From assembly GCF_019049325.1 (NCBI RefSeq), contig NZ_JAGMUO010000113.1:153021-217020 (forward strand): DNA of 64,000 nucleotides. Reading direction: 5' to 3'. The notes beneath the pieces were generated by a model. That model worked only from the letters and a program-made list of their open reading frames with translations, searched no databases and was not told the DNA's origin. The position numbers were made by a program, and so were the translations under genes. Shown here in pieces: positions 16,255 through 23,768 of this stretch (positions within the stretch are counted from its first letter, which is position 1; every line of letters begins with the position of its first letter). The DNA comes from Streptomyces sp. AC512_CC834 (GTDB lineage Bacteria > Actinomycetota > Actinomycetes > Streptomycetales > Streptomycetaceae).

Positions 16255-17360
16255 GTGTTCTGCTCCTTCTTGACTTCACGTACCGCGTCGAGGAACGCGT
16301 CGTTCTCCTGCGGAGTTCCGGCGGTGACCCGCAGCCACCCCGGCACGCCGTTGTCCCGGACCAGCACGCCCCGGTCGAGGATCTTCCGCCAGGTCTCGTG
16401 CGAGTCCGTGAACCGCCCGAACTGGACGAAGTTCGCGTCGGACTCGGTCACCTCGTAACCGATCGCGCGCAGTTCGGCGACCAGCCGGTCCCGCTCGGTC
16501 TTCAACTGCTCGACGTACTTCAGCAGCGTGTCCGTGTGCTCCAGGGCGGCCAGCGCGGTCGCCTGGGTGACGGCCGACAGGTGGTACGGCAGCCGTACGA
16601 GCTGGACGGCGTCGACGACGGCCGGGTGCGCGGCGAGGTAACCGAGGCGCAGGCCCGCCGCGCCGAACGCCTTCGACATCGTGCGGGAGACGACGAGGTG
16701 GGGGCGGCCCTCCAGCAGCGGCAGCAGCGAGGCGCCGTGGCTGAACTCGATGTAGGCCTCGTCGACCACGACCATGGAGGGTTTCGCGGCCTGAGCGGCC
16801 TCGTAGAGGGCGAGGACCGTCTCGGCCGGAACCGCGTTGCCCGTGGGGTTGTTGGGGGTGGTGATGAAGACGACGTCGGGGCGGTGCTCGGCGATCGCCC
16901 GCTCGGCGGCGGGCACGTCGATGGTGAAGTCGTCGCGGCGCGGGCCGGAGATCCAGCCGGTGCCGGTGCCGCGCGCGATGAGGGCGTGCATCGAGTACGA
17001 CGGCTCGAAGCCGATCGCGGTGCGGCCCGGCCCGCCGAAGGTCTGCAGCAACTGCTGGATGACCTCGTTGGAGCCGTTGGCCGCCCAGAGGTTGCGGACG
17101 TCGACGGCGTACCCGGAGGTCTGTGTCAGGTACTCGGCGAGCTTGGTGCGCAGTTCGACCGCGTCCCGGTCCGGGTAGCGGTTGAGGTCGCGGGCGGCCT
17201 CGCGGACGCGCTCGGCGATCCGCTCGACCAGCGCCTCGGGCAGCGGGTAGGGGTTCTCGTTGGTGTTCAGCCGTACCGGCACGTCCAGTTGGGGTGCGCC
17301 GTAGGGGGACTTGCCGCGCAGCTCGTCCCGTACGGGGAGATCGTCGATTCCGAACGTCAC
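16251..17360 (-). CDS. hisC: Histidinol-phosphate aminotransferase
   Basis: A 369-aa class I/II PLP aminotransferase acting on imidazole acetol phosphate. It has LNTNENPYPLPEAL at residues 32-45, NEVIQQLLQTFGG in the PLP phosphate region, NNPTGN near 172, VVDEAYIEFS near 204 and the Schiff-base lysine in VVSRTMSKAFGAAGLR near 234. Start and stop codons overlap hisD and hisB respectively (both ATGA), so it is translated as part of the hisD-C-B unit. Confidence 0.96.
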   Translation of the reverse strand: MTFGIDDLPVRDELRGKSPYGAPQLDVPVRLNTNENPYPLPEALVERIAERVREAARDLNRYPDRDAVELRTKLAEYLTQTSGYAVDVRNLWAANGSNEVIQQLLQTFGGPGRTAIGFEPSYSMHALIARGTGTGWISGPRRDDFTIDVPAAERAIAEHRPDVVFITTPNNPTGNAVPAETVLALYEAAQAAKPSMVVVDEAYIEFSHGASLLPLLEGRPHLVVSRTMSKAFGAAGLRLGYLAAHPAVVDAVQLVRLPYHLSAVTQATALAALEHTDTLLKYVEQLKTERDRLVAELRAIGYEVTESDANFVQFGRFTDSHETWRKILDRGVLVRDNGVPGWLRVTAGTPQENDAFLDAVREVKKEQNT

Positions 17361-18727
17361 TTGCTTGCCGGGACCTTCCAGTCACTGTGCCCGTCTTGTT
17401 CGCCTCCGGCAAAACGCGCCTTGACCGCCGCGCCGTGGGCGGGCAGGTCCTCCGCCTCCGCCAGCGTCACCACGTGGTGCGCGACCTCGGCGAGCGCGTC
17501 GCGCGTGTAGTCGACGATGTGGATGCCGCGCAGGAACGACTGCACGGACAGTCCCGAGGAGTGGCAGGCGCAGCCGCCGGTGGGCAGGACGTGGTTGGAC
17601 CCGGCCGCGTAGTCGCCGAGCGAGACGGGGGCCCACGGGCCGACGAAGATCGCGCCGGCGTTCCTGACGCGCTCGGCGACGGCGGCGGCGTCGGCGGTCT
17701 GGATCTCCAGGTGCTCCGCGCCGTAGGCGTCGACGACGCGCAGGCCCTCGTCGACGCCGTCGACGAGCACGATCGCGGACTGGCGGCCGGCGAGGGCCGG
17801 GCGGATCCGGTCCTCGACGTGCCTGGTCGCCTCGACCTGCGGCTGGAGCTCCTTCTCGACCGCGTCCGCGAGCTCCACGGAGTCGGTGACCAGGACGGCC
17901 GCGGCCAGCGGGTCGTGCTCGGCCTGGCTGATCAGGTCGGAGGCGACGTGCACCGGGTCGGCGGTCGAGTCCGCCAGGACGGCGATCTCGGTCGGTCCTG
18001 CCTCGGCGTCGATGCCGATCTTCCCGGTGAAGTAGCGCTTGGCGGCGGCGACCCAGATGTTGCCGGGGCCGGTGACCATGTTGGCGGGCGGGCAGGACTC
18101 GGTGCCGTACGCGAACATGGCGACGGCGGTGGCACCGCCCGCCGCGTACACCTCGTCGACGCCGAGCAGGGCGCAGGCGGCGAGGATGGTGGGGTGCGGG
18201 AGCCCGCCGGCCGGGTCGTTCTCGAAAGCGGGCGCCTGGGCGGGCGAGGCGAGTGCGACGGAGCCGACCCCGGCCTCCTGGGCGGGCACCACGTTCATGA
18301 TCACGGACGACGGGTAGACCGACCGGCCGCCGGGCGCGTAGAGCCCGACCCGCTCGACCGGCACCCATTTCTCGGTGACCGAGCCGCCGGGCACGACCTG
18401 CGTGGTGTGGCTGCTGCGACGCTGCTCGCGGTGGACGAGGCGGGCGCGGCGGATGGACTCCTCCAGGGCCGCGCGGACGGCCGGGTCGAGCTCCTCCAGC
18501 GCGCGCGTGAGCGCGTCGGCCGGGACCCGCACCCGGTCAATGCGGACGCCGTCGAACTGCTCGGTGAAGTCGATCAGCGCCGCGTCGCCACGATGATGCA
18601 CGGCCTCGCAGATCGGACGCACCTTCTCCAGGGCGGCCGAGACGTCGAAGTCGGCCCGGGGCAGCAGGTCGCGCAGGGCGGGTCCCTCGGGGAGGGCGTC
18701 GCCGCGCAGATCGATTCGGGAGATCAC
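17357..18727 (-). CDS. hisD: Histidinol dehydrogenase
   Basis: HisD oxidises histidinol to histidine in two NAD-dependent steps with a catalytic Zn. The 456-aa protein has VPGGSVTEKWVPVERVGLYAP near 115, GTESCPPANMVTGPGN near 230, GPTEIAVLAD near 270 and the signature HVLPTGGCACHSSGLSVQSF near 405 (metal and catalytic His). The GTG at 18727 is preferred; an earlier in-frame ATG would add 16 unconserved residues through the putative promoter. It is the first gene of the his run; an inverted repeat lies about 42 bases upstream. Confidence 0.95.
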   Translation of the reverse strand: MISRIDLRGDALPEGPALRDLLPRADFDVSAALEKVRPICEAVHHRGDAALIDFTEQFDGVRIDRVRVPADALTRALEELDPAVRAALEESIRRARLVHREQRRSSHTTQVVPGGSVTEKWVPVERVGLYAPGGRSVYPSSVIMNVVPAQEAGVGSVALASPAQAPAFENDPAGGLPHPTILAACALLGVDEVYAAGGATAVAMFAYGTESCPPANMVTGPGNIWVAAAKRYFTGKIGIDAEAGPTEIAVLADSTADPVHVASDLISQAEHDPLAAAVLVTDSVELADAVEKELQPQVEATRHVEDRIRPALAGRQSAIVLVDGVDEGLRVVDAYGAEHLEIQTADAAAVAERVRNAGAIFVGPWAPVSLGDYAAGSNHVLPTGGCACHSSGLSVQSFLRGIHIVDYTRDALAEVAHHVVTLAEAEDLPAHGAAVKARFAGGEQDGHSDWKVPASK

Positions 18728-18768
18728 GGAACCAATTCTCTCAGACCCGCGTCCGGCACGGTCCGCGC

Positions 18769-18785
18769 GTATCAATGGCTGATAC
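18769..18785. promoter_or_regulatory. Inverted repeat in the hisD / 18.9-kb divergent promoter region
   Basis: GTATCA-ATGGC-TGATAC, perfect 6-bp arms. It lies 42 bases upstream of the hisD start codon in the 213-base divergent intergenic region, a position suited to an operator for the his operon. The binding protein is unknown. Confidence 0.5.
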
Positions 18786-18940
18786 AGAACGCGGCGGGCT
18801 CACGCGGCGGACTCTTGCGGCCCACGGCGAACTCGCGTGATCCGTGCTCACTTTGAGTGTTCGGAGCGTCACGGAGTGGGCATGAACGGTTGTACGAAGA
18901 GTGAGCGACCGACGAGTAGTTGGGGAGGGAGTGAAGCACC

Positions 18941-20518
18941 GTGACCGAGGGGGCCGGCCGTCGTGACGGAGAGCTGCCGGACGACCTGACCGCCGCCGAG
19001 GCCGGCATGTGGCAGGCCTTCCGCAACGGCAGCGTGTACGACCTGAGCAGCGGCGACGCGCTCGTCGACGACCCGCACGGCGGGCATCCGTGGGGGCCGG
19101 AGCGGACGGTGCGGGCCCGCATCGTGTGCTGGCTGCTTCTCGACGGTCCGCCGGCCCTCGCCGGCCGGGTGTCCTCGCTCCAGCTCGTGGGCGTGCGGAT
19201 CAGCGACACGATGGACCTCGCGGGCGGCACGGTGGAGCCGTACGTCGAGCTGCGGGGCTGCCGTTTCGAGCGGGAGGTGCTGCTGCCGGAGACCCGTTTC
19301 ACCACCGTGCGGCTGGTGGACTGCTCGGTTCCGCGCCTGGAGGCGGCCCGGCTGCACACCGAGGGCGACCTGCACCTGCCGCGCTCCCGCTTCCCCGGGG
19401 GAATCCGGCTCACGGACGCGCAGATAGGCACCGACCTGCTGCTCAACCAGGCGATCGTGCACCGGGACCGCAGCGGCCGTGCCATCGCCGCGGACGGCAT
19501 GACGGTCGGGCAGGACCTCCAGGCCGAGATGCTGGAGTCGCACGGCGAGGTGAGCCTGCGCAGCGCCCAGGTCGGCGTCTCGCTGAGCCTGCGCGGCGCC
19601 CGGCTCCTCAACCCGTACACGCGGCACGCGCTGAACGCCCCGCAGCTCACGGTGGAGCGCACGCTGTACCTGACGCCGGCCGGGCTGGGCAGCCCGCTGC
19701 TGCGCGGCACCACCCCCGCCCAGGGCACCCGCATCCAGCGCTTCGAATGCGAGGGCGGGGTGCGGCTCGACGACGGGCGGTTCGGCGACGCCCTGGACCT
19801 GGAGCACGCCCGGTTCACCTTCACCGACGACCAGGAGCTGTCGCTGCGCCGGGTGCAGACGCCCGAGCTGCGGTTCCTGGGCGAGCGGCCGGCACGCGGG
19901 CAGGTGGTGCTGTCGGGGGCGCGGGTCGTCAACCTGATGGACCGTGCGGACAGTTGGCCGGGCCCCGGCCGGCTGCACATGGGCGGCTTCGCCTACGAGA
20001 ACCTGGTACCGCGCGGGCCGTTCCCGCTTCAGAAGCGGCTGCGGTGGGTGGGCGCCGCGACCGCCGAGTACAACCCGGAGCCGTACGAGCGGCTCGCCGC
20101 CGTGCTGCGGGCCGGCGGCGAGGACGAGGACGCCCGCGAGGTGCTGCTCGCCAAGCACCGCAGGCGCCGCGAGAGCCTGCCGCTCGCCGCGAAGCTGGTG
20201 GGTTACGCGCAGGACTGGACGGTCGCCTACGGCTACCGGCCGGGCCGGGCGGCGGTGTGGATGGCGGTCCTCTGGGCGGCGGGCTCGCTCGCCTTCGCCC
20301 GCGCCGACCCGGCACCGCTGAAGACCGGCGAGCACCCGGACTGGAACCCGGCCCTCTTCGCCCTCGACCTGCTCCTGCCGGTGATCGACCTGGGCCAGGC
20401 CGGCTCCTGGCGGCTCCACGACGGCTGGCAGTGGCTGACGACGGCCCTGGTCCTGCTCGGCTGGATCCTGGCGACGACGGTGGCAGCGGGCGCGACCCGC
20501 CTGCTCCGCCGTAGCTGA
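18941..20518 (+). CDS. Large protein with beta-helix-like repeats and C-terminal membrane segments
   Basis: A 525-aa protein. Residues ~50-340 consist of short repeats in which hydrophobic residues alternate with polar ones (VELRGCRFEREVLLPETRF, VSLRSAQVGVSLSLRGARL, VRLDDGRFGDALDLEHARF), as in pentapeptide or right-handed beta-helix proteins. Two hydrophobic segments near 435-455 and 500-518 anchor the C-terminus. Streptomyces relatives are often called 'membrane-associated oxidoreductase', but no cofactor motif is visible, so I leave the function open. The GTG start has GGGGAGGGA about ten bases upstream. It is divergent from hisD and ends in front of a palindrome and a repeat block. Confidence 0.8.
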   Translation: MTEGAGRRDGELPDDLTAAEAGMWQAFRNGSVYDLSSGDALVDDPHGGHPWGPERTVRARIVCWLLLDGPPALAGRVSSLQLVGVRISDTMDLAGGTVEPYVELRGCRFEREVLLPETRFTTVRLVDCSVPRLEAARLHTEGDLHLPRSRFPGGIRLTDAQIGTDLLLNQAIVHRDRSGRAIAADGMTVGQDLQAEMLESHGEVSLRSAQVGVSLSLRGARLLNPYTRHALNAPQLTVERTLYLTPAGLGSPLLRGTTPAQGTRIQRFECEGGVRLDDGRFGDALDLEHARFTFTDDQELSLRRVQTPELRFLGERPARGQVVLSGARVVNLMDRADSWPGPGRLHMGGFAYENLVPRGPFPLQKRLRWVGAATAEYNPEPYERLAAVLRAGGEDEDAREVLLAKHRRRRESLPLAAKLVGYAQDWTVAYGYRPGRAAVWMAVLWAAGSLAFARADPAPLKTGEHPDWNPALFALDLLLPVIDLGQAGSWRLHDGWQWLTTALVLLGWILATTVAAGATRLLRRS

Positions 20519-20530
20519 CCCCTCCGGGGG

Positions 20531-20638
20531 TCCCGGGCGTCCCGGGCGTCGCGGACGTCCCGGGGGTCCCGGGGGTCCCGGGCGTCCCGGGCGTCCCGGG
20601 CGTCCCGGGCGTCCCGGGCGTCCCGGGGGTCCCGGGCG
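20531..20638. repeat. Twelve tandem copies of a 9-bp unit (TCCCGGGCG)
   Basis: Exactly twelve contiguous 9-base units, most identical to TCCCGGGCG with G/C variants at one position and one diverged copy (20549-20557). The array starts 12 bases past the upstream stop codon. Each unit contains the palindrome CCCGGG, so the transcript can fold in many registers. All six frames are open, giving PGT, ARD, RPG, VPG, SRA or PGR tripeptide repeats, so an ORF here is not evidence of coding. Confidence 0.92.
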
Positions 20639-20653
20639 TCCCTCCGGGCGCGC

Positions 20654-20673
20654 CGGGGAACGCGCGTTCCCCG
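20654..20673. terminator. 20-bp perfect palindrome, probable terminator
   Basis: CGGGGAACGC followed directly by its reverse complement. As RNA it forms an 8-bp stem with a 4-base loop. It lies between the two repeat arrays and is the best candidate for the end of the 525-aa gene's transcript. Confidence 0.6.
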
Positions 20674-20702
20674 AGCTTCCGCAGGCGACACGTCCGGCCG
20701 AA

Positions 20703-21255
20703 GGCGGGGCCGGGGTCAAGGCCGGGACCGAGACCGACGCCGGGGCCGGGACCGAGACCGGGGCCGGGACCGCGACCGGGGCCGGGGCCGAGGGCCGGGA
20801 CCGCGACCGGGGCCGGGACCGGGGCCGGGACCGGGGCGAGGCCGGGACCGGGACCGAGACCGAGGCCGGGGCCGAGACCGACGCCGGGGCCGACGCCGAG
20901 GCCGGGACCGGGGCCGAGACCGACGCCGAGGCCGGGACCGGGGCCGGGGCCGAGACCGAGGCCGACGCCGGGGCCGAGGCCGACGCCGGGGCCGGGGCCG
21001 AGACCGAGACCGAGACCGAGACCGGGGCCGGGGCCGGGGCCGACGCCGGGGCCGAGACCGGGGCCGGGGCCGACGCCGGGGCCGAGGCCGGGACCCGGCC
21101 CAGGGCCGAGACCGGGACCGGGGCCGGGGCCGAGACCGGGACCGGGGCCGAGGCCGAGACCAGGGCCGAGACCAGGACCAGGACCGGGGCCGGGACCGGG
21201 ACCGAGGCCGAGACCAAGGCCGAGGCCGAGACCAAGGCCGAGGGCGAGACAGAGG
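20703..21255. repeat. ~550-bp degenerate hexanucleotide array (CCGGGN / CCGAGA / CCGACG)
   Basis: Nearly every second triplet is CCG, alternating with GGG, GGA, AGA, AGG or ACG, for roughly 90 hexamers, with only a few single-base phase breaks (for example near 20790). The plus strand holds dense runs such as GGGGCCGGGACCGGGGCC that fit guanine-quadruplex motifs. On the minus strand the same DNA reads as (LG/PG/VG)n, on the plus strand as (GP/RP/TP)n in the frame of the next gene. It lies between two plus-strand genes and holds no recognisable gene. Confidence 0.92.
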
Positions 21256-21294
21256 CCGCACAACCATCGCGAACCCTCGGCCGTCGTACTGGCC

Positions 21295-22287
21295 ATGCTG
21301 CGCGCGTTCCTGCGGACCGCGGCCCGGGACCGGTCCCGGTCGCCACGGCCCGCCCAAGACGACGACGTGCTCCTCGACGCCCCCGACGACCGCCTCGGCC
21401 CCGTCCTCGTCGCCGCGGCCCGCGGCGAGCACGGCCTGGCCGCCGGCCTCCTCGCCGGCACCCGCGAGAACGCCGAATGGGACCACCGCGACCGCTACGC
21501 GACCCGGCTCGCCGCCTTCGCCCGCTCCCGTTCCCAGTGGCTGGACGACTGGCAGGCCGCCGCCCCGGACGACCCGGACGCCCTGCTGGTCGCGGCCCGC
21601 CTGTCGGTCCACCGGCACTGGGACTCGCCGGCCCGCGCCGAACTCCTGCGCCAGGTGGTCCCCGCGGTCGTCGCCGCCGCCGAGGCCGCCGGGCGCGACC
21701 CGGTGCCGTGGCGGACCGCGCTGGACGCGGCGCGCGGCGCACGCGCCGGACACGCCGAGTTCGAGCGGCTGTGGGAGCAGGCGGTCCGCCGCTGTCCGCA
21801 CCACTACGGCTGTCATGTCGCCGCCCTGGACTACCTGGCCGCCGCCTCGCCCGACGCGCACGGCGAGTGCCTGGACTTCGCCGAGACGGCCGCGCAGGAC
21901 GCCCCCGAGGACGCGCTCGTACGGGCCCTGCCGCTGCACGCGGCCTTCACCTGCCTGACGACGACCGCGACCGGCGGCGCCGCTGCGACCGCCGTACGCA
22001 CGCACCGCGCCCGCCTGGACGCCGCGGCCGACAGCGCGATCGCCTTCTCGTCGGCCCGTCCGGCGGCCGACCCGTGGGCGGCGGAGCTGCGGAACCTGCT
22101 GGTGTACGTCCTCTGCCGCCTGGAACGCCCCCGGGACGCGGCGGAGCAACTCCGTCTGACCGGCCCGTACGTCACGTCTTTTCCGTGGGACCGGGACACG
22201 GACGACCCGCTCGGCCGCTTCCTCCAGGTGCGCGACGACGTCCGTGGAAATGGGCACGGCGAACGCGTCCGCCCCGGCGACCATTAG
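21295..22287 (+). CDS. Conserved hypothetical cytoplasmic protein, TPR-like alpha-helical
   Basis: A 330-aa, Ala- and Arg-rich protein without signal peptide or membrane segments. Conserved-looking stretches are DDDVLLDAPDDRLGPVLVAA near residue 22, WDHRDRYATRLAAFA near 61, PHHYGCHVAALDYLAAA near 164 and RLTGPYVTSFPW near 288. The repeated helical pairs with A/L-x-A patterns suggest a TPR-like solenoid. The ATG at 21295 has no clear ribosome site because the GC hexamer array ends only 39 bases before it. The frame stays open through that array but has no ATG, GTG or TTG there. No function is assigned. Confidence 0.7.
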   Translation: MLRAFLRTAARDRSRSPRPAQDDDVLLDAPDDRLGPVLVAAARGEHGLAAGLLAGTRENAEWDHRDRYATRLAAFARSRSQWLDDWQAAAPDDPDALLVAARLSVHRHWDSPARAELLRQVVPAVVAAAEAAGRDPVPWRTALDAARGARAGHAEFERLWEQAVRRCPHHYGCHVAALDYLAAASPDAHGECLDFAETAAQDAPEDALVRALPLHAAFTCLTTTATGGAAATAVRTHRARLDAAADSAIAFSSARPAADPWAAELRNLLVYVLCRLERPRDAAEQLRLTGPYVTSFPWDRDTDDPLGRFLQVRDDVRGNGHGERVRPGDH

Positions 22288-22298
22288 GCTTCTGCGTC

Positions 22299-23039
22299 GT
22301 GACCACCGTCCGGCTCCCCCTCTTCCCCCTGAACTCTGTCCTGTTCCCGGGGCTGGTGCTCCCCCTCAACATCTTCGAGGAGCGCTATCGCGCCATGATG
22401 CGCGAACTGCTGAAGACCTCCGAGGACGAACCGCGCCGGTTCGCCGTCGTGGCGATCCGTGACGGCTACGAGGTGGCCCAGACCGCCCCCGGCCTGCCCG
22501 ACCCGACGGCCGTCCTCGAGCGCGGGCCGACGGCCGGGTTCGGGACCGACCCGGTCAAGGCGTTCCACAAGGTGGGCTGTATCGCGGACGCGGCGACCGT
22601 CCGCGAGCGGGCCGACGGTTCCTTCGAGGTGCTGGCGACCGGCACGAACCGGGTGCGGCTGCTCTCGGTGGAGGCCTCGGGTCCCTTCCTGACGGCCGAG
22701 CTGGAGCAGTTGCCCGAGGAGCCCGGCGACGAGGCGGGCGCGCTGGCCGAGGGCGTGCTGCGGTCCTTCCGGCAGTACCAGAAGCGGCTGGCGGGGGCAC
22801 GCGAACGGTCGCTGGCGACCGGCGCCGAACTGCCGGACGAACCGGGCGTGGTCTCCTACCTGGTCGCCGCCGCGATGATGCTGGACACGCCGACGAAGCA
22901 GCGGCTGCTCCAGGCCCCGGACACCGCCTCCCGCCTGCGGGACGAGCTGAAACTCCTTCGCTCCGAGACCTCCATCATCCGTACGCTGCCGTCCCTGCCG
23001 GCGTTGGAACTGACGCGCGGCCCGACGAGTCTCAACTGA
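22299..23039 (+). CDS. Lon-protease substrate-binding (LON N) domain protein
   Basis: A 246-aa protein that starts VTTVRLPLFPLNSVLFPGLV and continues LPLNIFEERYRAMM, the hallmark of the Lon N-terminal domain, and shows FHKVGCIADAATVRERADGS in the middle. It lacks an ATPase and protease, so it is a stand-alone LON-N (PUA-like) protein of unknown substrate. The C-terminal ~100 residues are helical (YLVAAAMMLDTPTKQRLLQA). The GTG start lies 11 bases past the stop of the upstream gene, so the two are probably cotranscribed. Confidence 0.9.
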   Translation: MTTVRLPLFPLNSVLFPGLVLPLNIFEERYRAMMRELLKTSEDEPRRFAVVAIRDGYEVAQTAPGLPDPTAVLERGPTAGFGTDPVKAFHKVGCIADAATVRERADGSFEVLATGTNRVRLLSVEASGPFLTAELEQLPEEPGDEAGALAEGVLRSFRQYQKRLAGARERSLATGAELPDEPGVVSYLVAAAMMLDTPTKQRLLQAPDTASRLRDELKLLRSETSIIRTLPSLPALELTRGPTSLN

Positions 23040-23052
23040 GGTACCGGCCCGC

Positions 23053-23556
23053 ATGGCGAAGAAGTCCAGGAAGCAGCAGCCGTCCGGCGGAACCCCGGCC
23101 ACCGTGGCGCTCACGGCGGCCGGGGTGACGTACACGGTCCACGCGTACGAGCACGACCCGGCCCACCCGTCGTACGGCGAGGAGGCGGCCGAGGCGATGG
23201 GCGTCCCGCCCGCGCGGGTCTTCAAGACGCTGGTGGCGGACGTCGACGGCGCCCTGACGGTCGCGGTGGTGCCGGTGGCGGGCCGGCTGGACCTCAAGGC
23301 GCTGGCGGCGGCGGTGGGCGGCAAGCGCGCGACGATGGCCGACCCGGCCCTGGCCGAGCGCACCACGGGCTACGTGCGGGGCGGCATCTCCCCGCTGGGC
23401 CAGCGCAAGCGGCTCGCGACGGTCCTGGACGCGTCGGCCTCGGACCACGCCACGATCTGTGTCTCGGCGGGCCGCCGCGGCCTGGAGGTCGAACTCTCCC
23501 CGGACGACCTGGCCAAGCTCACGGCCGCGGTCCTCGCCCCGATCGGCCGTGCGTAG
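23053..23556 (+). CDS. ybaK: Cys-tRNA(Pro)/Cys-tRNA(Cys) deacylase YbaK
   Basis: A 167-aa trans-editing factor that hydrolyses Cys mischarged on tRNA-Pro. It begins AKKSRKQQPSGGTPATVAL, has the family segment VTYTVHAYEHDP, then PARVFKTLVADVDGALTVAV with the essential Lys near residue 58, and GYVRGGISPLGQRKRLATVLDASA near 107. Length and motifs fit the EbsC/YbaK family. It follows the LON-N gene by 13 bases. A large hairpin lies directly beyond the stop codon. Confidence 0.94.
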   Translation: MAKKSRKQQPSGGTPATVALTAAGVTYTVHAYEHDPAHPSYGEEAAEAMGVPPARVFKTLVADVDGALTVAVVPVAGRLDLKALAAAVGGKRATMADPALAERTTGYVRGGISPLGQRKRLATVLDASASDHATICVSAGRRGLEVELSPDDLAKLTAAVLAPIGRA

Positions 23557-23564
23557 GGAGCGCC

Positions 23565-23623
23565 GTTTGGATCTTGTCGGGGTCGCGAAAGGCACCGTTG
23601 CCTGGAGCCGACCGGATCCAAAC
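23565..23623 (+). other. Long imperfect hairpin after ybaK (terminator or structured leader)
   Basis: A 59-base structure: outer perfect 9-bp stem (23565-23573 with 23615-23623), a 2/2 internal loop, an inner 5-bp stem (23576-23580 with 23608-23612) and an apical 5-bp hairpin (23590-23594 with 23599-23603). It starts 9 bases past the ybaK stop and ends 53 bases before the 24-aa ORF. It could terminate ybaK or be a small RNA or leader of the next ORF. Confidence 0.6.
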
Positions 23624-23676
23624 AGCACCCCCTACCCCCTCGACGGGCGCCCGGTTCTCGGCTAATCAGACAGGAC

Positions 23677-23751
23677 ATGTCGAAGCGAACGCGCAAACGC
23701 AGGTGGCGCACCAGGAAGGGCCGGGCCAACCACGGCCGTCGCCCGGCCTAG
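23677..23751 (+). CDS. Probable ribosomal protein bL37 (24 aa)
   Basis: ATG to TAG gives a 24-residue, extremely basic peptide: it starts MSKRTRKRRWRTRKG and ends RANHGRRPA. From memory, actinobacterial bL37, first seen in mycobacterial 50S structures, has the pattern MAKRGRKKR...KANHGKRPNA. The basic start, the ANHG[KR]RP ending and the exact length all match. bL37 binds 23S rRNA. An AGGA lies very close to the ATG, so initiation may be leaderless or weak. A perfect 14-bp palindrome (23743-23756) covers the stop codon. A second, more canonical bL37 copy may exist elsewhere in the genome. Confidence 0.65.
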   Translation: MSKRTRKRRWRTRKGRANHGRRPA

Positions 23752-23768
23752 GCCGGGACTGGGCCGCC

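Noticed and set aside
20531..20638. CRISPR array
   Set aside because: The 9-bp units are contiguous with no spacers and no cas genes are nearby.
19929..22284. Very long open frames on the minus strand over the repeat block, encoding (LG/PG)n, (PGT)n or Arg/Ser-rich proteins
   Set aside because: The arrays leave all six frames open. The minus frames lack ribosome sites, extend antisense into both flanking genes and show only repeat-derived composition.
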